Assembly: GCF_007289895.1 (NCBI RefSeq)
Contig: NZ_CP041660.1
Span: 3,472,001-3,536,000 of the forward strand
DNA: 64,000 nucleotides
Origin: Catenovulum sediminis
GTDB lineage: Bacteria; Pseudomonadota; Gammaproteobacteria; Enterobacterales; Alteromonadaceae
Reading direction: 5' to 3'
Shown: one piece after another, positions 38,910 to 48,944 of the stretch
Numbering within the stretch: position 1 is the first letter of the stretch
Layout: the number at the start of each line of letters is the position of its first letter
Translations under genes and position numbers: made by a program
The notes under the pieces: model-generated
What the model was told of the DNA's origin: nothing
What the model saw: the letters and a program-made list of their open reading frames with translations, nothing else
Database searches by the model: none

Positions 38910-41102
38910 ATGCTCGTAAATAGACTCGAACAAGCCAGATTGCATAATCCCTTTGAACACCTAGGTTTACAAACAAGTGAAGATGACAAACGACATGTCA
39001 TTCGAGCTTGGGCGCCGAATGCCGTTAAAGTCGAAGTGGTCGAACTCGGCACAGAGCGAAGTGTCGGCTTTTTACAGAAAGTTGATGGTGAAGGGGCATT
39101 ATTCGAATCTGAGTTTGACGGATTGACTGATGACTTTGCTTACAAATTCAAAATATCCAATACGGAACATACTTACGAAGTAATAGACCCGTATCAGTTT
39201 AGAGATTTAGCCTATCACGCAGTACATTATGTCGCGACTAAACCACAAAATTTGTATGAGCAGTTAGGTGCACAGTTACTGGAAATCGATGTTAATGATA
39301 CTAAAGTGAGTGCGACACGATTCGCTGTGTATGCACCGAATGCGACTGCTGTTAGCCTGATTGGTGAATTTAACTATTGGGATGGCCGATTGCATCCTAT
39401 GCAAAAAACTGAGTGTGGTCACTGGGTTTTAATTGTTCCGGGCATCGCTGCTGGTACTAAATATAAATATGAAATCAAAGATCCAATGGGCAATAGATTA
39501 CCCCATAAAGCGGATCCAATTGGTTTTTGTGCAGAACAATATCCGTCTCATGCTTCGATTGTTTATAATCACGATAATTATCAATGGAATGATGAAGCTT
39601 GGTTAAAAGAGCAAGCAAAAGTTGATCGCTACAAAAGCCCAATGTCTATTTACGAATTACATGCGGGTAGTTGGAAAGCGCATTACGATAACAAAGGTCG
39701 TACACCACTAAGCTATCGCGAAATGGTGGATGAGTTAATCCCTTATGTTAAAGATATGGGTTACACACACATAGAATTTTTACCAGTATCAGAATTCCCT
39801 TACGATGGTTCATGGGGATATCAACCGGTCGGGTTATTTGCACCTACAAGCCGCTTTGGTACGCCTGATGACTTTAAATATTTTGTAGACCAGTGTCACC
39901 AAAACGGAATAGGTGTCATTGTTGACTGGGTACCTGCACATTTCCCTGAAGATGGACATGGTTTGGCGCGTTTTGATGGCACCTATATCTATGAATATGA
40001 AGATCCGAGAAGAGGGTGGCATCCGGATTGGAATTCTTGCATCTACGATTTCGGTAAAGACAATGTGCGCCAATTTTTAGTGGCTAGCGCATTATTTTGG
40101 TTAGATAAATTCCACGTCGATGCACTGCGAGTAGATGCGGTTGCAAGTATGTTGTATTGGGATTATTCAAGAAATGAAGGCGAATGGGTCCCGAATGTAG
40201 ATGGTGGTAACGAAAACTACGAAGCGGTTAGTTTGTTGCGCTGGTTTAACGAAGAAGTATATAAAAACTTCCCACATGCATTCACCATTGCCGAAGAGTC
40301 TACTGCGTTTCCAAAAGTATCACGCCCAGTATTTGAAGGTGGATTAGGTTTTGGTTTTAAATGGAATATGGGGTGGATGCATGACAGTCTGCACTTTATT
40401 TCTAAAGATCCTGCATATCGTAAATACCATCACAATGAAATCACTTTCTCTATGGTGTATGCATACAACGAAAGCTTTATATTGCCTATTTCTCATGATG
40501 AAGTTGTACATGGTAAAGGTTCGTTGCTGACCAAAATGCCGGGGGATGAGTGGCAAGCGGCTGCTAATCACAGGTGTTATGCTGCCTTTATGTATGCACA
40601 TCCAGGTAAAAAACTAAACTTTATGGGGAATGATATAGGCCAGGGGCATGAATGGAATCATGAAACTTCAGTTGAATGGCACTTGTTAGACTTTCCGAAG
40701 CACAAAGGCATTCAAAACTTATATCGAGATCTAAATAAACTCTATACAACTTATCCAGCCTTATATGAAAAGGATCACGAACCCGGCGGATTTGAATGGA
40801 TAGAGCATCAAGATGCAGGTCAGAGTATTCTATCTTTTGTTCGCAAAGCTGAAACAAGCAAACAGAAAGTATATGTTGTTTGTAACTTTACCCCAATACC
40901 GCGAGATGGTTATCGCTTAGGGGTTAAAGACGCTGGCGAATATAAATTATTATTGTCGACAGATAGTAATAATTATTGGGGAAGTGATTATACCGAAAAC
41001 GCCACATTTAAATCAGAAGCGCAAACTTGGCAGGGGCAAGATCATTCAATCATGATCGATGTTCCACCATTAGCAACTGTATATATCGTTTTTGATGAAT
41101 AA
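38910..41102 (+). CDS. glgB: 1,4-alpha-glucan branching enzyme
   Basis: 730 residues, typical of the long GlgB form with two N-terminal beta-sandwich modules (N1 about 15-110, CBM48 about 118-215). The GH13 barrel starts near SIYELHAGSWK, with YTHIEFLPVSEFPYDGSWGYQ, VIVDWVPAHFP, the nucleophile Asp in VDALRVDAVASML, the acid/base Glu in FTIAEESTAFP and the third Asp in LPISHDEVVHGKGSL. It creates alpha-1,6 branches in glycogen. It is followed closely by glgX. Confidence 0.97.
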   Translation: MLVNRLEQARLHNPFEHLGLQTSEDDKRHVIRAWAPNAVKVEVVELGTERSVGFLQKVDGEGALFESEFDGLTDDFAYKFKISNTEHTYEVIDPYQFRDLAYHAVHYVATKPQNLYEQLGAQLLEIDVNDTKVSATRFAVYAPNATAVSLIGEFNYWDGRLHPMQKTECGHWVLIVPGIAAGTKYKYEIKDPMGNRLPHKADPIGFCAEQYPSHASIVYNHDNYQWNDEAWLKEQAKVDRYKSPMSIYELHAGSWKAHYDNKGRTPLSYREMVDELIPYVKDMGYTHIEFLPVSEFPYDGSWGYQPVGLFAPTSRFGTPDDFKYFVDQCHQNGIGVIVDWVPAHFPEDGHGLARFDGTYIYEYEDPRRGWHPDWNSCIYDFGKDNVRQFLVASALFWLDKFHVDALRVDAVASMLYWDYSRNEGEWVPNVDGGNENYEAVSLLRWFNEEVYKNFPHAFTIAEESTAFPKVSRPVFEGGLGFGFKWNMGWMHDSLHFISKDPAYRKYHHNEITFSMVYAYNESFILPISHDEVVHGKGSLLTKMPGDEWQAAANHRCYAAFMYAHPGKKLNFMGNDIGQGHEWNHETSVEWHLLDFPKHKGIQNLYRDLNKLYTTYPALYEKDHEPGGFEWIEHQDAGQSILSFVRKAETSKQKVYVVCNFTPIPRDGYRLGVKDAGEYKLLLSTDSNNYWGSDYTENATFKSEAQTWQGQDHSIMIDVPPLATVYIVFDE

Positions 41103-41121
41103 ATAAGGCTGGAGTACAAGC

Positions 41122-43251
41122 GTGAATTTGCCGAAACAAACTGTATTGCATAACACTCACGGCTTTGAAGTATCATTGGGCTCTGCTGATATTTTAGGGC
41201 CCAGTTACATCAAAGGAAAAGGAACTAACTTTGCGGTGTATTCGCCGGATGCAGAGCGAGTTGATTTATGTCTTTTTGATAAAGATGAAAATGAGATATG
41301 CCGTATTGAAATGCCCGGAAAAAAGGGTAGGGTTTGGCATGCATTTGTTTATGGGGTAGAACCTGGGCAGCTATATGGATATCGGGTTGCTGGCAAATTC
41401 AATCCTGAACATGGTTATTTCCAAGATGAGCAAAAACTACTGATTGACCCTTATGCCAAGGGGCTTAACAGAGCATTGCACTTCAAAGAAAGACTGTATC
41501 AGGGAGATTCACAATACATGATGCCAAAATGTATTGTTGAAGATGGCATGGGGTTTGATTGGCAAGATGCCCATAAGCCCAGAATTCCGGATTCGGATAC
41601 GGTTTTATATGAATTACATGTGAAAGGGTTTACAAAAATGCACCCTCAAGTCGCTGACCAATACAAAGGTAAATACCTTGGTATTGCTCAGCCTGAGGTG
41701 ATTGATTATCTGAAATCTTTAGGTGTCACAAGTTTACAATTAATGCCTGTTATGGCGTTTATGTCAGAGCCCAGATTAAATGATTTAGGGCTTGCTAATT
41801 ATTGGGGATACAACCCAATTAATTTCTTCACACCAGACCCGCGCTATGCCAATGAAGATTCTACACTTGAATTTAAAACCATGGTTCGGGAATTACACAA
41901 AAATGGAATCGAAGTCATTTTAGATGTTGTGTTTAATCACAGCGCTGAAGGGGGATTTGACGGACCTGTTTTATCCTTTAGAGGATTTGATAACCGTAAT
42001 TTCTACATGTTTGAAGAAGTTCACGGAGAAAAAGACTACAGCCGTTACGTTAACAATACGGGGTGCGGTAACAGCATTAATCTGGATAACCCCTATGTAC
42101 TTCAATTAGTGACTCAGTCATTGCGCTATTGGGTTGAAGAGATGCAGGTTGATGGCTTTAGATTTGATCTTGCGGTTAGCTTAGCGCGTGAAGGTAATGA
42201 TTTTGATAATTACTCTGCATTTTTTAAAGTGCTCTTTCAAGATCCTGTTTTATCGCAAGTCAAATTAATTGCCGAACCATGGGATATTGGTTGGGGAGGC
42301 TACCGCTTGGGTCAATTTCCAGAAAACTGGCACGAGTGCAATGACAAATTCAGAGACACGGTACGTGGCTTTTGGCGCGGAGATCACGGACTCATCGGTG
42401 ATTTAGCAACTAGGTTAATGGGGTCTCGGGATGTCTTTTTAAAAGGTTTACGCTCTATTAATACCAGTGTTAACTATATCGCCTATCATGATGGATTTAC
42501 CTTACACGATCTAGTGTGTTACGAGCAAAAACACAATGATGCAAATGGTGAAAACAATCGTGATGGTCATGGCCATAACCTGTCTGCAAATTATGGTATT
42601 GAAGGCCCGACAGATGACTATAAAATTAATCAGCTAAGGCAGAAGCAAAAACGAAATTTACTCGCCACATTGTTTTTGTCACAAGGTACACCTCATTTTT
42701 TAGCAGGTGATGAAATTGGGCGCAGTCAATTAGGTAACAATAATGCTTATTGTCAGGATAATCCGATTAGCTGGTTGAATTGGCAGTTAAAGCCTGAAGA
42801 TAGAAAGTTATTAGAATTTGTTAAAAAACTGATTAAATTGCGTCACAGCAGTCCTTTATTGCATTCATTAAATCTTGCCGATGACCATTATTTTGGAAAA
42901 ATAAACAATCATAAAGTAAATTGGTATAAACATGATGGACAGTTTATGGACGATGCAGCATGGCAAGCTGCACATAATTGTTCGATCGCTGTAGAGCTAG
43001 CCTGGCAGGATTATGAACATGACGCCGATAAAGACAAATTTTTAATATTGATCAATGCAGATCACACTGATGTACGTTTTAAACTGCCTCCATTGCCAAA
43101 ATCTCAGTATTGGTCCTTAATATTTGACACTTCGGTTGATGATGGTTTAGCGACAAAAGAAACTAAGCTTGAGGCTGGCTATTGGCAAGAAAGTCACGGT
43201 TTAAGTATATTGGCTAGACGGCATATTCCTGCTCGTGGCCGAAAAAAATAG
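41122..43251 (+). CDS. glgX: Glycogen debranching enzyme GlgX
   Basis: 709 residues, GTG start with GGAG 9 bases upstream. It is an isoamylase-type GH13 with an N-terminal CBM48-like module (about 15-140: GPSYIKGKGTNFAVYSPDAERVDLCLFD) and a barrel with VLYELHVKGFT, VILDVVFNHSAEG, nucleophile Asp in VDGFRFDLAVSLAR, acid/base Glu in KLIAEPWDIGWGGY and NYIAYHDGFTLHDLV. It removes limit-dextrin branches during glycogen breakdown. It lies 19 bases after glgB. Synthesis genes glgC and glgA are not in the window. Confidence 0.96.
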   Translation: MNLPKQTVLHNTHGFEVSLGSADILGPSYIKGKGTNFAVYSPDAERVDLCLFDKDENEICRIEMPGKKGRVWHAFVYGVEPGQLYGYRVAGKFNPEHGYFQDEQKLLIDPYAKGLNRALHFKERLYQGDSQYMMPKCIVEDGMGFDWQDAHKPRIPDSDTVLYELHVKGFTKMHPQVADQYKGKYLGIAQPEVIDYLKSLGVTSLQLMPVMAFMSEPRLNDLGLANYWGYNPINFFTPDPRYANEDSTLEFKTMVRELHKNGIEVILDVVFNHSAEGGFDGPVLSFRGFDNRNFYMFEEVHGEKDYSRYVNNTGCGNSINLDNPYVLQLVTQSLRYWVEEMQVDGFRFDLAVSLAREGNDFDNYSAFFKVLFQDPVLSQVKLIAEPWDIGWGGYRLGQFPENWHECNDKFRDTVRGFWRGDHGLIGDLATRLMGSRDVFLKGLRSINTSVNYIAYHDGFTLHDLVCYEQKHNDANGENNRDGHGHNLSANYGIEGPTDDYKINQLRQKQKRNLLATLFLSQGTPHFLAGDEIGRSQLGNNNAYCQDNPISWLNWQLKPEDRKLLEFVKKLIKLRHSSPLLHSLNLADDHYFGKINNHKVNWYKHDGQFMDDAAWQAAHNCSIAVELAWQDYEHDADKDKFLILINADHTDVRFKLPPLPKSQYWSLIFDTSVDDGLATKETKLEAGYWQESHGLSILARRHIPARGRKK

Positions 43252-43271
43252 AAACTTTAATTTGAGAAAAA

Positions 43272-43293
43272 CAGGAGAGAAAAGTCTCTCCTG
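43272..43293 (+). terminator. Stem-loop after glgX
   Basis: CAGGAGAG and CTCTCCTG form a perfect 8-bp stem with a 6-base loop, 20 bases past the glgX stop. No T-run follows, so terminator activity is uncertain. Confidence 0.4.
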
Positions 43294-43446
43294 ACTATTA
43301 TCACGTTTATTTATAGTATTTATTATCCTTATAACCTTAATTTATCCATTCAGAGCCCGATAAAGGCCCACTTCGGTAGCCCTTACCCCCCTTTTTAGCT
43401 AGAATACGCGGCACTTATGAAGCAGGCAATAATAGGAACAGCAGAT

Positions 43447-44973
43447 ATGTCGAGCACGACACAACAATGTCAAATAGGCCTTATTGGTCTAGGTGTAATG
43501 GGTAAAAACCTAGGGTTAAATTTGGCTGATAACGGTTACTCAGTAGCCGCATTTGATTTAGACAACGATAAAGTACAAAGCATATTAAGCCAAGATGAAA
43601 TAGAGCGAGGTAGTCAACCTGCCCGAATTCATGGCTGTTCTTCATTTGAAGATATGTTGGGCAAATTAGAAAAACCTTACCTTATTATTTTATCTATACC
43701 GGCAGGTAAACCTGTCGATATAGTATGTGGCAAATTATTAGAGTTAGGCTTATCGCAGGATGATATTGTTGTTGATACAGGAAACAGCTTATGGACAGAT
43801 ACCGTTGAACGTGAAAAACAATATCATGGTAAGTTTACGTTCTTCAGTTGTGCTGTTTCAGGTGGTGAAGTAGGTGCTCGATTTGGACCTTCTTTAATGC
43901 CATCGGGTGATAAAGCTGGCTGGGCTCGTTTAGAACCCGTGTTAGAAGCTATTTCAGCAAAAGTTGATGCGAAAACTGGATTACCGCTTGTTAATAATGA
44001 ACCTGGCAACCCAGTCAAAGAAGGTGAGCCATGCGCAGCCTATATCGGTCCAACGGGTGCTGGTCACTACGTCAAGATGGTGCACAACGGTATAGAGTAT
44101 GCAGATATGCAATTAATCTGTGAGGCATATCAGAGTTTACGTAGTGCTTTAGGATTGTCTCCAAAAGAGATTGCTGAAATTTTCCGTGAGTGGAACAAAG
44201 GCCCTTTAAATAGCTACTTAATTGAAATATCTGCCGATGTATTAGCGCAAGATGATCCTGTTACTGGCGAACCTTTGGTTGATAAAATCTTAGATGTGGC
44301 TGGCCAAAAGGGTACTGGCTTATGGACTGCTTTAGGCAGTTTAGAAATTGGTTCACCGGCTATGGCTGTAACCGCTTCCGTATACGCTAGAGCCTTGTCT
44401 GGTTTAAAAGATAATCGTGTTAAAGCATCTGCTATCTTAAAAGGTCCAGCGACTTGTAAAGTTGAAGAAAGTGAAAAAGAAGCCTATATCCAACGTGTAC
44501 ACGATGCGTTATATTGCTCAAAAATCTGTGCATACGCACAAGGTTTCGAGTTGATGAAAAAAGCGGGCGAGATTCAAGGATGGGATTTAGATTTTGCTGC
44601 AATTGCTAAAATTTGGCGTGCGGGCTGTATTATTCGAGCGGTATTCTTACAATCTATTACAGATGCGTTTAACAAAGATAAAGAGCTTCCTAATTTATTG
44701 ATGGATGATTTCTTTGCCGGTCAAATTGAAAAGTTCCAGTCAAACTGGCGTGAAGCTATCGTAGATGGTGTGCGTTTAGGTGTAGCAATGCCTTGTTTTA
44801 CTTCATCTTTATCATATTACGATTCGTACCGTTCAGAAACGACTGCTGCAAATTTACTGCAAGGGCAGCGTGATTTCTTCGGCTCACATACGTTTGAGCG
44901 TGTTGACGAACCGCGTGGTCAGTTCTATCATTTAAACTGGTCTGGTGAGCGAGATTTGGTTCGAATTAAATAA
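43447..44973 (+). CDS. gnd: 6-phosphogluconate dehydrogenase, decarboxylating
   Basis: 508 residues from the ATG at 43447 ([31 protein letters not shown]), which has AGGA 9 bases upstream; an ATG ten codons earlier is possible but lacks a good site. NADP-binding [27 protein letters not shown] and the substrate/catalytic [20 protein letters not shown] are visible. It is longer than E. coli Gnd (468), with small insertions such as residues about 170-200. It competes with Edd for 6-phosphogluconate, leading into the pentose phosphate route. Its stop overlaps the msrB start (TAATG). Confidence 0.95.
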   Translation: MSSTTQQCQIGLIGLGVMGKNLGLNLADNGYSVAAFDLDNDKVQSILSQDEIERGSQPARIHGCSSFEDMLGKLEKPYLIILSIPAGKPVDIVCGKLLELGLSQDDIVVDTGNSLWTDTVEREKQYHGKFTFFSCAVSGGEVGARFGPSLMPSGDKAGWARLEPVLEAISAKVDAKTGLPLVNNEPGNPVKEGEPCAAYIGPTGAGHYVKMVHNGIEYADMQLICEAYQSLRSALGLSPKEIAEIFREWNKGPLNSYLIEISADVLAQDDPVTGEPLVDKILDVAGQKGTGLWTALGSLEIGSPAMAVTASVYARALSGLKDNRVKASAILKGPATCKVEESEKEAYIQRVHDALYCSKICAYAQGFELMKKAGEIQGWDLDFAAIAKIWRAGCIIRAVFLQSITDAFNKDKELPNLLMDDFFAGQIEKFQSNWREAIVDGVRLGVAMPCFTSSLSYYDSYRSETTAANLLQGQRDFFGSHTFERVDEPRGQFYHLNWSGERDLVRIK

Positions 44974-45365
44974 TGAAAGATAATAAATACTGGCAGCAAA
45001 AACTCGATGAGGAAACTTATCGAGTCACCCGCCAAGGCGGAACAGAATATCCCCACACGGGGAAATATCTGCACCATGATGCTGCCGGTGTTTATACTTG
45101 TGTTTGTTGCAAACAGCCACTTTTTACCTCTCAACAAAAGTTCGATTCTGGCTGTGGCTGGCCCGCTTTTTTTGACAGCATAAATAACGCTAACATTCGA
45201 TTTTTAGTTGACGAAAGTCATGGAATGGTGAGAACAGAAATTCGCTGTGCGCATTGTGATGCCCATTTGGGGCATGTTTTTAATGACGGACCTCAACCCA
45301 CAGGACAAAGGTACTGTGTGAATTCTGTCTCGTTAGATTTTAGTGCAGAAGAACAATCAAACTAA
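44973..45365 (+). CDS. msrB: Peptide-methionine (R)-S-oxide reductase MsrB
   Basis: 130 residues. MsrB reduces methionine-R-sulfoxide in proteins. The zinc-binding pairs are CVCC in [11 protein letters not shown] and CAHC in [17 protein letters not shown], the substrate pocket is [10 protein letters not shown], and the catalytic cysteine is in [13 protein letters not shown]. It starts on the gnd stop codon (TAATG), so it may be co-translated with gnd, perhaps because the oxidative pentose route supplies NADPH for thioredoxin-dependent reduction (inference). It ends 2 bases from a convergent gene. Confidence 0.96.
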   Translation: MKDNKYWQQKLDEETYRVTRQGGTEYPHTGKYLHHDAAGVYTCVCCKQPLFTSQQKFDSGCGWPAFFDSINNANIRFLVDESHGMVRTEIRCAHCDAHLGHVFNDGPQPTGQRYCVNSVSLDFSAEEQSN

Positions 45366-45367
45366 GC

Positions 45368-45754
45368 CTAAAAATTTAAAACGATAGAATCTAACGCTCC
45401 TAAACTATTTGCTTCTAATGCTTTTACGCGTTCATCTTCAGTTAAAATTCCGGTAAAAGGCGTTTGCCTGCGCCATTTTCTAAGTTTTGCAGAATACTCG
45501 GTTAACCCAAGAACAAATAGTTTCTCATTTGCGATGTTATCTAATGTGCTTATCCAGTGTAGATAAGCACCATACGTCAGTTGCCCAAGTTTTTGTTTTC
45601 TTTCAATATTGTCACGGGCAAACTCTACCCATTTGGGGTGTGCCAATAGCTTTTTTGCAATTGCAAAGTGGATTGCTTGTATTTGGCGATCGATGTTTTC
45701 GTCTGCCAGACTGGTCTTTTTTACCCTGTAATTTCGCTTTTTATGTTGACGCAT
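45368..45754 (-). CDS. Uncharacterised basic protein
   Basis: 128 residues, not recognised. It starts with a very basic tail (MRQHKKRNYRVKK) and continues as mainly helical sequence with LTYGAYLHWISTLDNI and LRKWRRQTPFTGILTEDERVKALE. No signal peptide, membrane segment or known catalytic motif is visible. It lies downstream of and in the same direction as the DUF3549/DUF3301 pair (20-base gap), so it is probably the last gene of that transcript. The basic N-terminus could contact nucleic acid, but this is a guess. Confidence 0.7.
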   Translation of the reverse strand: MRQHKKRNYRVKKTSLADENIDRQIQAIHFAIAKKLLAHPKWVEFARDNIERKQKLGQLTYGAYLHWISTLDNIANEKLFVLGLTEYSAKLRKWRRQTPFTGILTEDERVKALEANSLGALDSIVLNF

Positions 45755-45774
45755 ACATTTATAAATATAATGCT

Positions 45775-46086
45775 TTAAAGAGTGCGATAAACTTCAGTGG
45801 TTACATTGACTAAACGCTGATCTATTAACAAAAGTTGACCTGCGTTTGCATCTTCGCCATTACCACTAAATTCAAAATTAAAAGTAGAATGCCATTCAAG
45901 TAAATTACGTTTAAAAAACACTAATCGGGTTTTTGCTCTGGAAACTGATATAAACTGTATATCATTTCTCTCGCAATAATCTTGCGCATAATGTGTTGCG
46001 GCTTCTGATTGTTTACGCAGTTGCCAAAACTGAAATATGACAATGCCAATAATCAGTAAAATAACGATATCAATGAGTTGTACCAT
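45775..46086 (-). CDS. DUF3301 domain-containing membrane protein
   Basis: 103 residues. A single N-terminal membrane helix (about 5-21) is followed by a small domain with AQDYCERNDIQFISVSRAKTRL, typical of DUF3301. Orientation and function are unknown. It overlaps the end of the DUF3549 gene by 17 bases, so the two are translationally coupled; the same pair is found together in Vibrio and Alteromonas relatives next to yqcC. Confidence 0.85.
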   Translation of the reverse strand: MVQLIDIVILLIIGIVIFQFWQLRKQSEAATHYAQDYCERNDIQFISVSRAKTRLVFFKRNLLEWHSTFNFEFSGNGEDANAGQLLLIDQRLVNVTTEVYRTL

Positions 46087-47110
46087 ATTGCTCTCTAATC
46101 ATAGTAGTTACTGCCTTGCGAGTTTTAATCAGGGCATTAGGGTTTTGCATCATTGCCAATATAGGACGCCTAATAGCAGGTAAAGACACTAAATCTTTGA
46201 ATAATGCACTGAATGAGGCTTGTTTTAATTCAGCTATATTTTCCAGATACATTGATAAAACAAGTGGGTCTTGTAGAGCGTTCCAACAGCGCCCCGCGAT
46301 TAATGCGTAAAAATCATCTGTCAGATTCTCTTTATTAGATTGCAATTGTTCAGTCAACCACTCTATAAATGGGGGAAGATCACTGTAAGCAGAAATACAA
46401 CGCAAATATTGGATAGACTGTACGTTAAATTCAGAAGTAGATTTTAATGTTTTAAGTAGACGATTATTCAGGGCACGAGATAGTCTGTGATGTTCAATCA
46501 AAGGTGTAATTTCCTGTAACATTTCATCAGGCAAGTCGAAAAAATGTTTATCAAACAAAGATTGTATTTTAGGATCGTCTAATTTGCTCAGTAAATCAGC
46601 CCATCCTTGAACACTCAGAGTTCGCCAATTTTCGAGCTTTTCGTGCATAAGGTAATCTAGACAAGCTTGCATTTGTGTCGAAGTATCTTGATTAAGTTTA
46701 CGTTTAACAGCTGCATTCACCACAGCAATTTTATTACTATCTGGCAATTTGATATAAGGGTTATCTGGTAACTTTTGCTGTTCTTCATTTGAGTTTTCAG
46801 CAAAGGATTGCCCCATTGCTTCTTGTATTATTGCAACAAAATGATTTCGTGATCCGGCGATGACCTGCGATTCTTCATCTAATGGTAAATTTAAAAACCA
46901 GATAAATGGATTGCTAGGGTTTGCCAATGGCCAATAAACTAATGCGAAACGCGCTGATTGTTGAATCGGGGTTGGGTAGGGAATCAGCCCTTTTTCAAAC
47001 TGTTCAAAGGTTTCTTTATTTATTTCACTTACACGTCTACCAGTATCGAAAACGCAATAATCACAACCAGCGTATTGAATTAATTGAAATAGACTAGAAA
47101 CTTCACTCAT
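46070..47110 (-). CDS. DUF3549 family protein
   Basis: 346 residues, soluble and mostly helical. The N-terminal block SLFQLIQYAGCDYCVFDTGRRVSEI and FALVYWPLANPSNPFIWFLNLPLDE identify it as the DUF3549 family. The C-terminal two-thirds is a run of helices reminiscent of helical repeats. No catalytic motif is recognisable and its role is unknown. It is divergent from yqcC, with 90 bases between. Confidence 0.85.
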   Translation of the reverse strand: MSEVSSLFQLIQYAGCDYCVFDTGRRVSEINKETFEQFEKGLIPYPTPIQQSARFALVYWPLANPSNPFIWFLNLPLDEESQVIAGSRNHFVAIIQEAMGQSFAENSNEEQQKLPDNPYIKLPDSNKIAVVNAAVKRKLNQDTSTQMQACLDYLMHEKLENWRTLSVQGWADLLSKLDDPKIQSLFDKHFFDLPDEMLQEITPLIEHHRLSRALNNRLLKTLKSTSEFNVQSIQYLRCISAYSDLPPFIEWLTEQLQSNKENLTDDFYALIAGRCWNALQDPLVLSMYLENIAELKQASFSALFKDLVSLPAIRRPILAMMQNPNALIKTRKAVTTMIREQYGTTH

Positions 47111-47200
47111 AAATAAATCGGCCCTAAATTTTCAAAGGTCTGTTATAACCAAGCTGTAAAAAGCGTTATAATAACTGTTTTTTACTTGGAGTGCATAAAC

Positions 47201-47521
47201 TTGAGTAAATCTATAACACTCGGACAGTTACTAACTGAGTTGGAAGCCGAGCTCAAATCGTTGGATTTATGGCAAGACAATCGCCCAGCTGCATATAAAC
47301 TGCGAAGTGAACAACCTTTTTGTCTGGATACTTTAGATTTTCATCAGTGGTTACAGTTCGTATTTATCGAGAAATTAGACATGCTAATACGCCATAAACA
47401 CCCCTTGCCAGATGCATTGTGTGTATTACCCATGGCAGAAGAAGTCTATAAAACATCCAAAAAAAATGTTTCACGTTTATTATCAATATTAAAAAATATT
47501 GACGAGTTATTTGCGCATTAA
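47201..47521 (+). CDS. yqcC: YqcC family protein
   Basis: 106 residues from the TTG at 47201 with GGAG at good spacing upstream; an earlier in-frame TTG overlaps that site. The small helical protein has AAYKLRSEQPFCLDTLDFHQWLQFVFIEKLDMLI, matching E. coli YqcC (DUF446). Function is unknown. As in E. coli it precedes truC and yqcA, with a 27-base gap to truC, so the three form one unit. Confidence 0.88.
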   Translation: MSKSITLGQLLTELEAELKSLDLWQDNRPAAYKLRSEQPFCLDTLDFHQWLQFVFIEKLDMLIRHKHPLPDALCVLPMAEEVYKTSKKNVSRLLSILKNIDELFAH

Positions 47522-47548
47522 AAATTGCACGATAAAAAGGAAAAATCT

Positions 47549-48283
47549 TTGTTAGATATTTTATATCAAGATGACATTATGATTGCTGTGAATAAACCGT
47601 CTGGTTTATTGGTGCATCGCTCTATGATTGATCGACACGAAACCGAATTTGCTATGCAACTGGTGCGCGATCAAATTGGTCAACGGGTATATCCCGTGCA
47701 TCGCTTAGACAGACCCACTTCGGGTGTGTTGTTAATGGCCTTATCTTCAGAAAGTGCGCGTTTAATTTCGGCGATTATTGAAGCCCGCAAAGTTGATAAA
47801 ACTTATCTGGCTATTGTACGTGGTCACCTTGTAGGTAATGGCATTATCGACTATCCATTAGCTGAAAAGCCTGACAAAATCGCAGATCGCCATATGAGCA
47901 AAGCTCCTGAAGCTAAAGAAGCGGTTACGGCTTACCAGTCACTTGCAACCAGTACAATTGATGTTGAAATCAACCGCTATCCACAGTCACGCTTTAGCCT
48001 AATTCAACTACAGCCTGTACATGGTAGAAAACATCAAATAAGACGCCATTTAGCGCATTTGCGACATCCAATTATTGCGGATGTAAATTACGGAGATAAT
48101 AAATACAACCGTTATTTTAGACAGCAAATTAGCAATTCTAGGTTGGCTTTGCATGCGCATAAAATAGAATTGCCTCATCCGGTAAATGGAGAGATGGTAA
48201 AAATAAAAGCACCATTAGATCAAAGTTTTAAAAACATGCTCGAGCATGTCAATATACATATTGAAGGGGATAGGTATGAGTAA
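47549..48283 (+). CDS. truC: tRNA pseudouridine(65) synthase TruC
   Basis: 244 residues from the TTG at 47549 (MLDILYQDDIMIAVNKPSGLLVHRS), which has AAGGA seven bases upstream and matches the E. coli TruC start. An in-frame TTG at 47525 lies upstream of that site. The RluA-type catalytic aspartate is in VHRLDRPTSGVLLMALSS, with QLQPVHGRKHQIRRHLAHLRHPI further on. It modifies U65 of tRNA. It overlaps yqcA by 8 bases. Confidence 0.95.
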   Translation: MLDILYQDDIMIAVNKPSGLLVHRSMIDRHETEFAMQLVRDQIGQRVYPVHRLDRPTSGVLLMALSSESARLISAIIEARKVDKTYLAIVRGHLVGNGIIDYPLAEKPDKIADRHMSKAPEAKEAVTAYQSLATSTIDVEINRYPQSRFSLIQLQPVHGRKHQIRRHLAHLRHPIIADVNYGDNKYNRYFRQQISNSRLALHAHKIELPHPVNGEMVKIKAPLDQSFKNMLEHVNIHIEGDRYE

Positions 48284-48725
48284 AATCACAATTTTAGTTG
48301 GCTCTGTTTATGGGGGCGCAGAAGAGTTAGCAGAAACCTGTGAAAGTAGATTAAAAGCAGCGGGACATGAAGCTCAGATTTTTATTGATGCAGAGCTTTC
48401 TGACGTCCTCGCCGCAGACAGTAAAAACTGGCTAATCATTACCAGCACAACCGGGGCTGGTGATGTGCCGCCAAATTTAGAAAATGTATTTTTTACATTA
48501 AAAGACACAGTACCAAATTTAAGTGAAACGCGTTATGCCGTAATTTGTATGGGTGACTCTTCGTATGTAGACACATTTTGCGAAGCGGGTAAACAATTTG
48601 ATGAAGCAATGCAAGAGAGCATGGCAAAACGTATTATCGAGCGATTAGAAATCGATGCCTGCGAAACAATGGATACAGCCGAAGCTTCTGAGGCTTGGTT
48701 TAGCGATTATATTGCTCAGCTTTAA
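48276..48725 (+). CDS. yqcA: Flavodoxin YqcA (MioC-like)
   Basis: 149 residues from the ATG at 48276. It is a short flavodoxin: the N-terminal SKITILVGSVYGGAEELAE contains the FMN phosphate loop, and ITSTTGAGDVPPN and VICMGDSSYVDTFCEAGKQFDE are the flavin-contact loops. It is presumably a cytoplasmic electron carrier; the partner is unknown. It overlaps the end of truC by 8 bases, as in the E. coli yqcC-truC-yqcA unit, and is followed by a strong stem-loop. Confidence 0.9.
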   Translation: MSKITILVGSVYGGAEELAETCESRLKAAGHEAQIFIDAELSDVLAADSKNWLIITSTTGAGDVPPNLENVFFTLKDTVPNLSETRYAVICMGDSSYVDTFCEAGKQFDEAMQESMAKRIIERLEIDACETMDTAEASEAWFSDYIAQL

Positions 48726-48735
48726 CTTAGATACT

Positions 48736-48763
48736 GCACGAGCAATATCCTTATTGCTCGTGC
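48736..48763 (+). terminator. Stem-loop after yqcA
   Basis: GCACGAGCAATA and TATTGCTCGTGC form a perfect 12-bp stem with a 4-base loop, 10 bases after the yqcA stop. The following bases (TAATGCC) are not a U-tract. It probably marks the 3' end of the yqcC-truC-yqcA mRNA. Confidence 0.65.
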
Positions 48764-48944
48764 TAATGCCATTTAAAATAACCACTGTTGACTGAATCAA
48801 CTCCTATATTTACATCCACTAACGGCGACAACTGATAATTTTGTATTTCTCACATTGAATTTCATCCACAAGAACATTACAAATTCATCACCCTGTGGAT
48901 AACTCTATGTGTGTTTTTAAATAGTATTACTATATATTTGTTTT

